Assembly (NCBI GenBank): GCA_902651635.1
Contig: CACRSC010000041.1
Coordinates: 147,999 to 211,998, forward strand
Direction: 5' to 3'
Length of the DNA: 64,000 nucleotides
Source: Mastigamoeba balamuthi
Lineage: Eukaryota; Evosea; Mastigamoebida; Mastigamoebidae
Of this stretch, positions 30,655-41,975 are shown piece by piece. A model generated the notes under the pieces. It was given only the letters and a program-made list of their open reading frames with translations. It was not told the origin of the DNA and did not search any database. The stretch's first letter is position 1. Each line of letters begins with the position of its first letter. Made by a program: the position numbers and the translations under genes.

Positions 30655-33005
30655 ATGCGTACGGCATCCACCACTATTTTTACCTTCTTCATGCCCAGAG
30701 CCCACCACGCGATCGCCGATGCGAGCTCAGCCAGCGCCGTGACGCGCCGCGGCAAGGTGTCGGTCCCCGTCTACGTCGTCATGCTGGCCCTGGTCACGGG
30801 GACCCTGACCCTCGTGACCGTGGGGACCATCACCACGACCGTCTCGGCGACGGACAAGTCGCTGCGCCACGCTGCGGTCCAGCGGTCTTCTGTGCTCTCC
30901 GAAGAGATCGCCTCTGTCGTCAACCAGAAGCTGATCTCTGTCGAGAGCGTCTCGCACATGCTCGCCACAGCGCTGTCGACATCCCAGCTGGACCCCGTCG
31001 GCGACCCGGCCCAGTTCGAGCGCTTCCTCCTCCTGCTGGCTGTCTCGCACCAGCGAGACACGAGCGGCGTCGTGCTGGTTGAGCGGTCGTGGGACCCCGA
31101 GGTGATTCTGCTCACGGGAATGTCCGCGATGGGTCCGCCCGGGTCCGGCGCGCCCTACATGATGTGGAGGACCAACCGCACGTCGCTACTGCACTGCGCC
31201 TGGGCCGTCAACCCGCACGCGGGCTTCATTCTGTTCCCGATGTACTGCGACATCGCCAAGCCCAACGGGCTCCTCCCTTACTGGGGAGAGAACCTATCTG
31301 CTTCCGTCGCCGGCAGCTGGTGCCCTGTGTTCCCGGCGGGCAACACGGGTGTGTACGTTGACTTCCGCGTCTCGACCTTCAACGAGAGCACCGGAGAGTG
31401 GATCGGGTACTCGGCTGCTGACCTCAGCGTGCTGGGCCTCAACGAGATCCTGTTGGGTACCGAGTACGTCGACGGCATCGCGTTCATCGTGGAGCGGAAC
31501 ACATCGAACTTCCTGGGCAGCACGGATCCCGCCGTCAACTCCACCTTCGTCTCTGCGGGCGGTATCATCCTTCCGCTGCCGGTGAGCTCTATAGCGAGCG
31601 CGATGGTCGAGGCGGCAGATCGGGCAGTCAGGCAGCGCTTCGGGTCGTGGGCGCTGGTGGAGCAGACCTCGTTCTGGATCGACTCGGAGCTTCTGGTTTC
31701 GTGCTCGCTGATCGACCGCCGGGGCCTCGCGTGGGTATCGGTCTCCGTCACACGCCCCAAGCTCTCGGGGCTGCAGTGGGAGACGATCGTGGTGTCAGTG
31801 GCCATCTGGCTGGCTGGCGCTGTTATCGCCGGCCTGGTCAGCCTGCTCATCTCTGTCCCTGTCCGGAACCTCGCGAAGGACATGACCTCTGTGTGCTCCC
31901 TGCAGTTCTCCGGGCTGCGGACCCGCCACAGCACGGAGTCGCGCATTGCGGAGATGCACGTCATGCAGGACAGCTTCCTGTCGCTTAAGACGGCGATGGA
32001 GGCGCTCAGCAAGTACATCCCACCGCCGGTGGTGCTTTCCATTATGCAGTCGCGCTCGGGGAGGATCGAGAGGTTCATGAAGACCAAGTTCCTCGGGATT
32101 CTCTTCGTGGACCTTCAGGGGTTCACATCGCTCAGCGAGTCTGTGCCCCTGTCGACGCTGAACCACGTGCTGAACACGTGGTTCGAGGAGCTGGGCCAGG
32201 TGATTGACAACAACAACGGAACAATCGACAAGGTTGGAGCTCTCGGTCAAATTGGCACTGACAGGCGCATTCCCAGTTCATCGGGGACGCAATCCTCGTT
32301 TTGTTCGGCGCTCCAGAGGACATTGTGGATCCCGCAGGCGCAGCCTGCCAGACAGCGATGGAGATGACACAGTCCATGATGGTGGTCAACGAGCTCGCAA
32401 GCAAGCTTGAGCTCGCTCCCCTCAAATGCCGTGTCGGGATCCACTGCGGCCCCGTTCTGGTCGGCAACATTGGGAGCCACACTCGAATCAACTACACGTG
32501 AGTCCTATTCCAGTTACCCCACTGAGCGTCATGTCGCAGGGTGTGTGGGAACTGCGTCAATGTCGCGAGCAGGATGGAGCAGCTGGGCAAGGAGTACGGG
32601 ATCACGCCTCTGGTGAGCGGCTCGATCGCGCAGCGGGTGTCCGACAAGTATGTGTGCGTGTTCCTCGACATAGTGTCCCTGCGAGGCAAGACGCACCTCA
32701 CGCGAGTCTACCACTTGGCATGTGCTTCGAACTTGGCGCCTGCCGAGACGCTGGCCATCCAGAGCGCCTTCGTCAACATACACGACTGCTCGTCGAATGG
32801 CAAGACTGATGAGGCCCTGTCCCTCGTCGCCGAGTGCCTGGCCAACTCCTCATACAAGGCGTACTACCAGGCACTGCGGGTTCTCAAGAGGCGCATCGAA
32901 TGCGGAGAGCTCAAGAGCTCAGTCTACTCGGCATCCACAGACACCAGCCTGGATCAGCTGAGCAGGGTCCTGGAGAAGAAGTCTCTGGGGCCCGGCGGTA
33001 TGTAA
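30655..33005 (+). CDS. Receptor-type class III nucleotidyl cyclase
   Basis: Three exons, join(30655..32232, 32277..32497, 32540..33005), encode 754 residues; introns are 44 and 42 nt. Two membrane helices (VYVVMLALVTGTLTLVTVG and VVSVAIWLAGAVIAGLVSLL) flank an ectodomain of about 320 residues that looks like a Cache/PAS-type sensor. A helical linker leads to the catalytic domain: ILFVDLQGFTSLSE with the first metal Asp, FIGDAILVLFGAPED with the second, CRVGIHCGPV, and VNVASRM with the catalytic Asn and Arg. The order fits adenylyl or guanylyl cyclases of bacterial style in amoebae. The residue where many homologues have Asp (GDTVNVA) is Cys here (GNCVNVA), so nucleotide choice is uncertain. 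An alternative ATG lies at 30691. It would oppose the receptor phosphodiesterases at 5672-12400. Confidence 0.87.
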
Positions 33006-33193
33006 TGCTATTAGAAATACAATCACCAACTGGTGTCATCTAAATCACGGGTTGCTCGCGACTCCATGGAGTATAAGGAAATGCACGACAGTCTCGCCGT
33101 TTGGCTGGTGCGGTCGCTTGGCATCGGTCGGTAGAAAAAACCAAAGTCGTTATGCATGTTTGCAGAAAACGAGTTCAGCTTTTGGCAGAAGCC
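33006..33193. other. Convergent intergenic spacer
   Basis: 188 bases between the stop codons of the cyclase (plus) and CCT8 (minus). It is AT-rich and must contain both 3' ends. No gene seen. Confidence 0.4.
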
Positions 33194-34822
33194 TCAGGCG
33201 AAGTCGGGGTCGTTGGCGTCCATGCCGCCCGACTGGTTGTGGACCTTGGGCCCGCCCGCGGGCTTCTGCATGATGATCTGGTCGACGCGCAGCACCGTGA
33301 CGACGGCGTTGGTCGCGAACTCGATGGCGCTGCGCTTGGTCGCCGCGTGGTCGAGGATGCCGGCGGCCACGGCGTCGCAGACGCCGCCCTTCTCGATGTC
33401 GACGCCCGAGGAGGAGCGCCCGGCGTTGTGCGCGGCGTAGAGGTCGCTGACGACCTGCGAGGGCTGCAGGCCGGCGTTCTCGGCGAGCGTGCGCGAGACC
33501 ACCTCGAAGGCCTCTGCGTACTTCTTGATCGAGTACTGGTCGAGCCCGGGCTGCGACTCGCCGAACGAGGCGACCTTGACGGCGAGGTGCATCTCGGCCG
33601 CGCCGGCGCCGGGCACGAACCTGCCGCTCTTGCAGAGCTGCTTGTAGACGTTGACGCCGTCGTCGATGGCGCGCTCGATGTCGTCGAGCAGGTTCTGCGT
33701 CGACGAGCGCACGACGATCGTCGCGAGCTGGCTGTCGGCCTTCTCCTGGCGGAAGACGGTGCACTTGGTGCTGCCGATCTCATCGACCGAGACGACGTCG
33801 CAGTAGCCGATCTTGTCGGCGGCCGGGGCGCCGAGGTTGAGCAGCGGCGTGGCGCCGACGGCGTTGCAGAGGCGGCGCATGTCGAACTTGCTGGGCACCT
33901 TGACGACCATGATCTTGTAGCGCTCGAGGTAGTGCATCGCCAGGTCGCCGATGCTGCTGCCGCTGACGACGACCGTGACGCCGGCCTCGGCAATCTCGCG
34001 GACCGTCCTGTCCATCAGCGCCTCCTCGCTCGTCGAGAACTCGAGCAGCTGCTGCGCGTCCTTGACCAGCACCGTCCCCTTGGTCTCCGTCTTGGGCAGG
34101 TCGATGCCGCCCGCGTACACGGCCACGCGCGCGGCCGTCAGGTGCTTGATCGTGCCCTCTGCGTCGCGCGGTATCACGAACCCGCGCACGATGGCGCTGT
34201 CCGCGACGCTGCCGCCGAGGATCTTGGCCACGCGCACGTTGTCGACGTTGAACGCCGCCGCGTCCTTGCCGCCGCGGGGCAGCGCCGAGACGCAGGCCTG
34301 CGCCACGAGCGGCGCCAGCAGGCCGTCGAACCCGTACTGCTTGGCCGCGATCGCCGAGCGCAGCGCGCGCGTGACGGCCTCGGCGTCGCGCGGGTCGACC
34401 TGCACGCAGGGCGTCATCGCGTCGAGGGCCTCGAGCGCGGCGCGGCCGGCGCGGTTGTAGCCGTCGAGGATCAGCGAGGGGTGCAGGCCCGTGCGGATCA
34501 GCGCCTCGGCCTGGGCCATCAGCTCGCCCGCAAAGACGACGACCAGGTTCGTCGCGTCGCCGGCCTCGGCCTCCTGCTGCTGCGCCGCGAGCACGACCAT
34601 CTTGGCGGCGGGGTGCTGGACCTCGAGCTCGCGCAGGATCGTCGCCGCGTCGCTCGTCACAAAGAGCTTCTCGAGGTGGTTGACAATCATCTTGTTCATG
34701 CCGTTGGGCCCCAGCGACGAGCGCGTGATCTGCGACAGCTTCTTCACCGCATCCACGTTCTTCAGCGCCGTCTCCTCGAGGCCCGTCAGGTGCTTCGTGC
34801 CCTCCTTCAGCAGGTCGACCAT
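33194..34822 (-). CDS. CCT8: T-complex protein 1 subunit theta (CCT8)
   Basis: A single exon of 542 residues, full length for the family. The start MVDLLKEGTKHLTGLEETAL and the block GPNGMNKMIVNHLEKLFVTS followed by DAATILRELEVQHPAAKM are diagnostic of the theta subunit rather than other CCT subunits. CCT is the cytosolic ring chaperonin that folds actin and tubulin. One oddity: the nucleotide motif usually written GDGT is GDATN (about 34540-34560), a Gly-to-Ala change beside the catalytic Asp. The C-terminus ends MDANDPDFA. This is one of the few intronless long genes here and, with its extreme GC bias, gives several long antisense frames. Confidence 0.95.
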   Translation of the reverse strand: MVDLLKEGTKHLTGLEETALKNVDAVKKLSQITRSSLGPNGMNKMIVNHLEKLFVTSDAATILRELEVQHPAAKMVVLAAQQQEAEAGDATNLVVVFAGELMAQAEALIRTGLHPSLILDGYNRAGRAALEALDAMTPCVQVDPRDAEAVTRALRSAIAAKQYGFDGLLAPLVAQACVSALPRGGKDAAAFNVDNVRVAKILGGSVADSAIVRGFVIPRDAEGTIKHLTAARVAVYAGGIDLPKTETKGTVLVKDAQQLLEFSTSEEALMDRTVREIAEAGVTVVVSGSSIGDLAMHYLERYKIMVVKVPSKFDMRRLCNAVGATPLLNLGAPAADKIGYCDVVSVDEIGSTKCTVFRQEKADSQLATIVVRSSTQNLLDDIERAIDDGVNVYKQLCKSGRFVPGAGAAEMHLAVKVASFGESQPGLDQYSIKKYAEAFEVVSRTLAENAGLQPSQVVSDLYAAHNAGRSSSGVDIEKGGVCDAVAAGILDHAATKRSAIEFATNAVVTVLRVDQIIMQKPAGGPKVHNQSGGMDANDPDFA

Positions 34823-35087
34823 GTCTCGCGTGGGGTTTGCCTCTCTCTTTTTTTCGCGCGCCGCCTGCTCTTTGTTTGTTGTTGCCGAGGATCTACGTTT
34901 ACGTCACGCCTATGTTGCGCGTCCCTTCGGCATTCAACCGTCGCTCTCCCACCTCTGCTCCCATCTGTCTCCCAATGGCTTCTCATGCACATAAGCGTCC
35001 TTCTCGAGCCTCGTGGCCACCGTCGCGCTCTCACGCGAGATTCTGGGTGGAGAATCTACCAGAGATATTGGCGTATTGGAAAACGCG

Positions 35088-35412
35088 ATGTCTCAGGCGC
35101 AGCTCAATCGCCTCCTCGTCGACAAGGAGAAGCTCGCGCGCGAGCTCGAGCGCACCAAGACGATCATCAAGGTCTCGGAGGCCTGCGAGGCGCGTTGTCC
35201 CGCCGCCCTCCGCACCCGTTTGATACCGAATCATTCGGTTTACCAACCGAGTTTCTTCTCCTCACTCGCCGTCTTGGGGGGGGTCCTCTCGGGCGTTGCT
35301 TCCGCAGGCGCTGATTGCGTCGGTCAAGGGCACTCCGGACCCCTTCACGCCCGACTGGCGGGGCGCGAACCCGTGGCACCAGGCGCAGGGGAACAAGTGC
35401 CCCTGCGCATGA
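35088..35412 (+). CDS. Heterotrimeric G-protein gamma subunit
   Basis: Two exons, join(35088..35189, 35308..35412), encode 68 residues, the normal size of G-gamma. The N-terminal helix MSQAQLNRLLVDKEKLAREL continues to TIIKVSEACEALIASVKG, aligning with the G-gamma helix (IKVSKASSDLMSYC in human). DPFTPDWRGANPWHQ corresponds to the DPLL...ENPF segment. The C-terminus CPCA fits a CaaX prenylation box, as in all membrane-anchored gamma subunits. The intron must begin with GC (35190) to keep the conserved VSEACE; a GT donor 18 bases upstream keeps frame but deletes it. The gene is divergent from CCT8. It points to a full G-alpha-beta-gamma pathway able to act with the receptor cyclase and phosphodiesterases. 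Confidence 0.82.
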
Positions 35413-36184
35413 GCTGCTCCTCCTGGTCGCAGCGCAGCACGCACAACGCTCGCCCGCGGTTTGGGCAGATTGTTTGGGATCCTTGGGAAGCAATCACAGC
35501 AACAAGGAGCCTCTTGCACTTTATGTTTCGTGCCATGGACGCCAATGGCATGACACATACGTCAGTTTGAAGCAATCAAAGCGTACAACGACAGTGAATT
35601 TGCTAACACGCTCCGATTCCGAACCCAGTTTCGCCTTGTGCCCTGTGGGAGGAGCAATTCGGAATGGGGTCGGAGGAAGCAGTGTCGGTGCCTACAATAC
35701 ACTCAAAACTCAACATGAAAGCCAAGTCATTGCGACAATAGATGCAGAGAGGAAGAGAAGCCGTTGTGGTTATAGTGACTTTGTGGAATGGTCCCTAGCT
35801 CAAGGGAACGAGGCCGTGTACGCCCAGAGCAGGACTATTTCAACAATCGGGTCATCTCTGCCTTTGCCAGAGATGCCTGACAAGGCTGAGTGAGCATGGG
35901 GGCCCGTGAGTGCCTGATGGAGGCCTGTGGAGCAGATGCAGATCCATGCCCTCAAGCGGGCGTGATACGCGGAAGGTGCGCTCAGGTGGCACTGCTTTCC
36001 GCGAAGCACGTGTGTCAAAAACCGTGGGACAACGTCAATGACTTCATAACTCGCAACGGCGGCACCCCAACCACCACCCAACGGCAGGGGAAGCCCACTC
36101 AGAAATATGGGAGATTTTCTGCATAATTTGCTAGCAGGAAAAAGGTTCAACTTGAAGATCAAACCTTAACTGCCCAGACGCGGA
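35413..36184. other. Gene-poor stretch of about 770 bases
   Basis: AT-richer than the neighbouring genes. Short frames (for example AIKAYNDSEFANTLRF near 35570 on the plus strand) show no family I recognise and no consistent exon chain. It may contain a decayed gene. The last part serves as promoter of the RhoGAP gene at 36185. Confidence 0.35.
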
Positions 36185-38432
36185 ATGGCGTCGCCTCAGG
36201 TGCCGTACCGCCCGTCGAAGTGGGCCCGCTTGGCCGACCCCATCCGCCCGCACGTCGTCTACAAGGCCTGCGAGTGGCTGTCCGCCCACGGTTCGGTCCC
36301 AGACGGCCCCCTTTCTTCCCCCCAGTTTGGTGCTCCCCGCGTGTCTGACCCAACGGCCCCTCTTCAGGCATCGTCGAGGGCATATTCCGCGTCCCCGGGA
36401 AGCAGTCCACCGTCCAGGAAGTGCGTGCCACATTCAACGGCTGTGCGTGGCGCCCCCCGCTGCCTGCGGCCCAGTGCCTGAACCGCTTGGGCTGTGGGCG
36501 CCGTTTTTTTCCCCGCCGGGTTTGCTTCCTTCTCCCCCCCCACAGCGGCGGCGTTCGAGTCCGTCGAGGGGCTGTCGCCCCACGCGGTGGCAGGGGCGCT
36601 GACGCTGTACCTGCGGGAGCGCATAGAGCCCCTCATACCCTTCGGTGCGGGCGCCAAGCGGCGGGTGGTCCCTTTTTTCTGACGTCGCCCTCCCCCCCCC
36701 CGCGGACGCCGCGCCTGCGCTGCGCTGCGCACCCGCGCAGAGAGCTACGACAGGTTCGTGCAGGCGCAGCTCGCGCTCGAGAAGTCCGGCGACGACTGCT
36801 CGGCGCTCCGGAAGGCCGTCAGCGGCCTCCCCGACGAGAACCGCCTGGCGCTGCACTGCGTCATGGACCTCCTGAGCAAAGTGCAGTTGAGATTGGCATC
36901 CCCCCCACTCCCCTCCCTCGCGCCCTTACAGGGGCAACGCGCTATGCGCACAGCTCTCCAGCACACGCGGCGCACTCCCCCCAACAGCGCACTGACCAAC
37001 GCCGCTGCGCAGGGCCAACGTGGGGGTCACCAAGATGGGGGCGGTGAACCTGGGGCTGGTGTTCGGGCCGACGCTGATGCGGGAGGTCGTGGAGAACGTG
37101 CTGTCGACGCAGAGCAGCGACGTGGTGACATCGATGATCGAGCACCACTCGCGCATCTTCATGACCCCGCTGGACCCCGACGACTGCAGGGAGCACATGC
37201 GCATACCGCCCCTCAAGGCCCTCTGCCCCGTCACCGGCACCCAGCTCCACGAGAAGTGGATCGGGCAGTTGCCCGGCACCGCCAGCGCCCGCCAGATGCT
37301 GCAGGACATCGACAACGAGCTCCGGCGAACGTCCTTTGACGTTTCGTCGCCGCCTCCGTGCGAGCCCTCTGCGGCGGGCGGCAAGTCCAGCGCCTCGGAC
37401 AAGGCCAGCGCCTCGGAGGTTCAGGCCATGCGTGCGAGAGTCATCAAGACCAACGTTGCCATGACAGCGCTCATGTCGGGGCTCGTCAACGTGATGGCAG
37501 AGAACGCAGCGCTCAGGGTCGAGCTCGCGCACATGCGCAACGCCATGGGCCAGTCATCGACGTCGCCGTCGCTGGAGTCGGAGGCTTTCCTGCCGCCGAC
37601 GTCCCCGCCGCCAATCGATGGGGCGCCGCCGCCGCCGCCGGAGCCGCTCGTGACGGACGCAGCGTCTGCACTGCAGCGCCAAGTGCTGCAGGTGGTGACC
37701 GAGGGCGCGCTAGTGGACGGCGTGACGGTGGCCAAAGCGATGGGCGCGATGCACGCCGAGCTGCTCACCGCCATGTCCGAGTTCTCCGAGGCGAGCTGCT
37801 ACACTCTGTCGTCCATCATGGGCAACATCTCCGAGGCGGAGAAGGCGCTCGCACAGCTGGAAGCTTTGAGCAAGGATACGCCGTACCAGAGGCTGATCGG
37901 CGACGCACACAGATCAATGCAGGTGCTGCTGACGCAGCTCCTCGAGGGCGCGAGAATGCAGAACTTCGACATCGACACCCTCAAGGGTTGGATCACGCGC
38001 TGCGTCAGCAAGTTCTCTCTCTGCCTGTCGAAGAACGATTCCACGGACGTTCCCTCCCTGTCCTGCACTGCGCCGCCTGGCGGCGTGCGTCCCCGCGAGC
38101 ATTCGGCTGCCGCGTACGGGGCACGCCCGCAATCCGGCGCCGTGGACACGCGCGAGTCAGTATTGCGGCCACGCTCTGGGACTGGCGCCACAGCGGGAGT
38201 TGCGGCGAACCCCAAGATGCAGCAACAACCCCTGATGTCACTGGCGCCCTCGCCGGTGGGGCCGCCGCCCAGCATCACAGCGGATCTGCGGGGCCACAAA
38301 CCGTCTGTCTCGGCTCTGGGCCTGAGCACAAGGTATCAGGCACAACAGGGGGTCAAGCCCAACGTACACAACTTCCACTACATGCCTCAGCAGCGCCAGC
38401 TACCGTCACCGTCGTCGCCTACTCCAAAGTAA
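36185..38432 (+). CDS. RhoGAP-domain protein
   Basis: Five exons, join(36185..36290, 36368..36442, 36546..36644, 36741..36885, 37013..38432), encode 614 residues. The first about 190 residues form a RhoGAP domain: VVYKACEWLSAHG, then GIVEGIFRVPGKQSTVQEV with the arginine finger in FRVPG, FESVEGLSPHAVAGALTLYL, and NVGVTKMGAVNLGLVFGPTL. Such domains stimulate GTP hydrolysis by Rho/Rac GTPases and shape the actin cytoskeleton. A helical region with coiled-coil character follows (residues about 290-350), then a second helical block around MSEFSEASCYTLSSIMG and a Pro/Gln/Ser-rich tail. Domain-first RhoGAPs with long disordered tails are abundant in amoebozoans. All four introns are confined to the GAP domain. 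Confidence 0.9.
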
Positions 38433-39096
38433 GAGCCGGCTCACTGGAATGTGCAAGAACAGTATAGCGCACCCTTCGGGCACATCATCACTTTGACAGA
38501 ATTGATGGAACAATTTACAAAATTCTGGAATCCAAACGATCACAATGTGAGCACCGTGTTTAGTGAGTCAGCGAGACTGAGACTGCGGTATTGCCATTAG
38601 CGCAGCCAAATGTTAAATAAACAGGTCGAGTCTTCTTTGCCGTGCCACATCATTTCTCCTGCATTCTTCATCTGAATTCCTGTTGGAACCAGCCTTCTCG
38701 CTGTTGCGTGCGCTGGGGTCTCTAAGAGAGCTGACGCAACTCTGGAGAAGCGGCGGTTCCGCGGCACCCGAGATATACATTTCCCGGGTACAACCCACAA
38801 CCCAGTATCCCGATCATTCAGCCCTCTCATTACTTCTTCTCAATCAACTGAATTGAAACCGCATGGTTCAAGTGCATTTTCTGATGAAGTCTTTCTGTGC
38901 TCCTATCGGGTGAGATCACGGCACACTCCTCGGTACCACCTCAGCAGCCTGAATTCGCTGCGAGCCACTCGGCGCCCGGGTCCCGAGGGTGGTCCGGCAA
39001 TCACGTTTTCCTCGGTATTCTAAAGATAGACCAAGGAGGGCGAGCTGCCAATTTACACAAGCCCTCAGCACGAGTGGCGCGGACCGTCAGGGCGGA
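38433..39096. other. AT-rich intergenic region
   Basis: About 660 bases between two plus-strand genes. Nothing coding is recognised. It includes GTTAAATAAAC near 38612 and CCCGAGATATACAT near 38768, the latter another copy of a motif seen before other genes. It should contain the RhoGAP 3' end and the kinase promoter. Confidence 0.4.
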
Positions 39097-41975
39097 ATGA
39101 TACGCCGCGTCAGCCGGGCAGCCCACGGCGATGCCCTCTACATCGACGGTGCGGCAGACCGCGCGTCTACTGTGCCCCGCCCCGCTCACGGCCTGAACCA
39201 CAGTGGTGGCAGCACGGAACATCACGCCCGAGGGAGCGAGGAACCCCTATGTGCGCTGCCACCCGCTTTCCAGTTCGCGCGTCCTCATTCCCGCGGGGCC
39301 CGTCGGCGCACGTCGTCCGCAGGTGATGGTGTCTCTGAGCGACAGGAGGCAGCGCACCAAGACGGTCAAGAAGAGCTCCGTACGCCCGCGTCGCTGGCCT
39401 CCTCTGGTGGGACGCATTGTCTCACTGCACGCACGCCGCAGACGCCCACGTGGCACGACAAGTTCATGCTGTGAGTGGCAGCCGAGGATAGGGGGAGGGC
39501 ACTAACCGCGGCACTCCGCAGCCCCTGCGCGGTGGACATGTCTGTGTCCGTGGAGGTGCTGAGCCACGAGGGCATCCTGAGGGGTCCGCGTCCCCACCCA
39601 AGGGCTCTCAAGACTGCTGGCGACTCACGCGAGGAGGGACACTTCTCCAGACGGGAAGCTGGGGGCCATGACGATGAGGGTTGCCGACTTCCTGCCGTAC
39701 AACAGCATCACCGACAGATGGTTCCCCACCGACGTCGGCGAGGGCTCGCCGGAGAACGCCGTCGAGGTGCACCTCCGGGTCATCCTGTTCCCCAAAGCCA
39801 ACGCTCTCCAGGCCACGGCAGAGGTGCGTGCATCTGCATAGCCAACGGTTCTGTATTGCCGCGCGTCTGGGCTCAGCTCTCCCGCACTTGCAGAAGTGCA
39901 TACTGAACTCGGCGTTGAGGGCGGACCTCTTCAGCCTTGTCAACCTGCTCGACAAGAACGTCGACTGCAACGAGCAGGACGATAGGGGCGACACCGCGCT
40001 GCACATCGCCAGCAGGGCGTGGGAGAACGAGAATGTTGTGCTGGCGCTGCTCTCGCACCCGGCCGTCTCGGTCTCCGCGGCCAACCTCGATGGCGATACT
40101 GCGCTGCACACCTTCTGCCAGTTCTTCCGCAACCCGAACTGCATCCCCGCGCTCTCGTTGTTCCTCGAGCGGGGTGCCAAGGTCGAGGCAACTAACAATG
40201 CCGGAGAGACGCCTCTGCACAAGACAGTTTTCAACAAGACTCTGCGGCTGCTTATCGCCGAGTTCCTGCTCGACCACGGCGCCAAGATCGATGCAAAGAC
40301 CAAGCGGGGGGCAACACCCCTGCACCACGCTGTCCGCAACGGCCGTTGCGACCTCTGCTCTTTCTTTCTCCTCAAGGGGGCCGACCCCTTTCTGACGGTA
40401 AGCAATCAACCCATTGAGGCTATCAGGAATGTGACCAGCACTCATGCATCAGGACGAAGACGGCAAGAGCCCAGTAGACCTCCACTCACGCATAGACTGC
40501 AAGTCCTCGAGCTGCAAGCTTGGAATAACTTCGTGTATGCCAACACCGTTTCTTTGTGGCCTCATGGTATCCTCAGCTGCGGTGTCGTTCCTCCGAGGAA
40601 TACAGGTCAGCCAGGCCCAGATCAACAACTTGCTGAAGAACGGAGTCACTCTGGATAAGCTCGAGGGACTTACTGACGAGGTATATAGCTTACACTCCAT
40701 ATTCCTAACATAGGAGATTCCGCAGGAGGCCACTAAGTTCGGGCTGACGCAGCAGCAGTTCGGGGCAATCCAGCTGGCCCTGGGCAGCAGAAAGAGAGAG
40801 TCCATCCCCCGGAACATCACGAGGAGCCTCACAGACGTGCTGTACCTTCCGACGCCAGACCAGATGCGCGAGGCCATCAAGGGCACGCGCTATGACATCG
40901 CCGAGGACAACGTGGAATTCATCACGACCCTCGGACAGGGGACTGCCGGCGTGGTATTCAAGGCCTCGTGCAACAAGAAGATAGTGGCGGTCAAGGTCAT
41001 GCCCGTCGCCTCAGAGTCGCAGAAAGAGTATGTCTGACCTTTCGAGATCCAGCTGACAATTGCAAACAGGCAGTTCTGGAAGGAGTTCGACATAATCCGA
41101 GGTACCAAGTCTCCCTACGTGGTGCAGATGTACGGGGTGGTCCATCCGAAGGACGTGGGCAAGATCTACCTCGTGATGGAATACTGTGAGCGGGGGAGCC
41201 TCTATGACGTGCTTCAGTGCGAAGCAACACACCATCCCTCACACTAACAGCCCCCCCAGAAACCCAGAGCTCGATCTCGGGTGGCAACTCGCGTTAGGCT
41301 GGATGGAGACGATACTCCAGGGGATATCGTTCCTGCACAGCCAAAAGATACTCCACAGAGACATGAAGTCGATGAACCTACTGGTGAAGGAGAACATGGC
41401 AATCAAGCTGTGCGACTTCGGCCTTTCCAGGCTGGACACGTCGTCCAACTACCAAACTCTGGCAAGGGCCCGCGGCACATTCGCGTACATGGGTACGCTC
41501 CGCCGAAATACTGCAAACTAACACAATTGCATTTCCGTCAGCCCCGGAAATTCACAGCGGGGTCTCGTACACCGCAGCCAGCGACATCTACAGCTGCGGG
41601 ATCGTCTTCTGGGAGATTGTCCACCGCTGCATTATGCGACAATACCTGAGGCCCTACGGCGAGCTCAAGGACATTCGTGCCGACTACCAAATTGTGATTA
41701 AGGTCTGCAAGATGGGGGCCCGACCGACAATACCGTCCACCACGCCATCACAGATGGTGCGATCTAATATCAGTAGGCACTTGACTGAGGCTCATTAATC
41801 TGTTCAGAAAGCACTTCTGGCTCAGTGCGTTCTCAAGGACCCAGAGACGAGGCCCGACTGCGCAGAAATCCTGAACCGGCTGAAACTCTTCCAAGAAGAG
41901 TACTCACAGAGTCCTGATATGTGGGACGGGTGCATCAAACCCCTCTACTCGCCGGAGCCATCATCAGTACACTAA
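39097..41975 (+). CDS. C2-ankyrin-SAM-TKL protein kinase
   Basis: Thirteen exons, join(39097..39148, 39204..39250, 39323..39379, 39442..39470, 39522..39583, 39651..39823, 39894..40397, 40453..40680, 40726..41027, 41070..41216, 41260..41492, 41542..41756, 41808..41975), about 738 residues. An N-terminal C2 domain ([38 protein letters not shown]) is followed by ankyrin repeats ([43 protein letters not shown]) and a SAM-like segment ([19 protein letters not shown]). The kinase has [33 protein letters not shown] and APE, a complete tyrosine-kinase-like active site. 40567-40605 may be an additional 39 nt intron. The intron after 40680 ends at 40713 (33 nt) or 40725 (45 nt); the latter gives a better SAM match. 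It likely links calcium/phospholipid binding to kinase signalling. Confidence 0.85.

Noticed and set aside
34857-35080. Short plus-strand frames in the CCT8/G-gamma spacer
   Set aside because: No homology and no support beyond chance; the G-gamma start at 35088 is sufficient.
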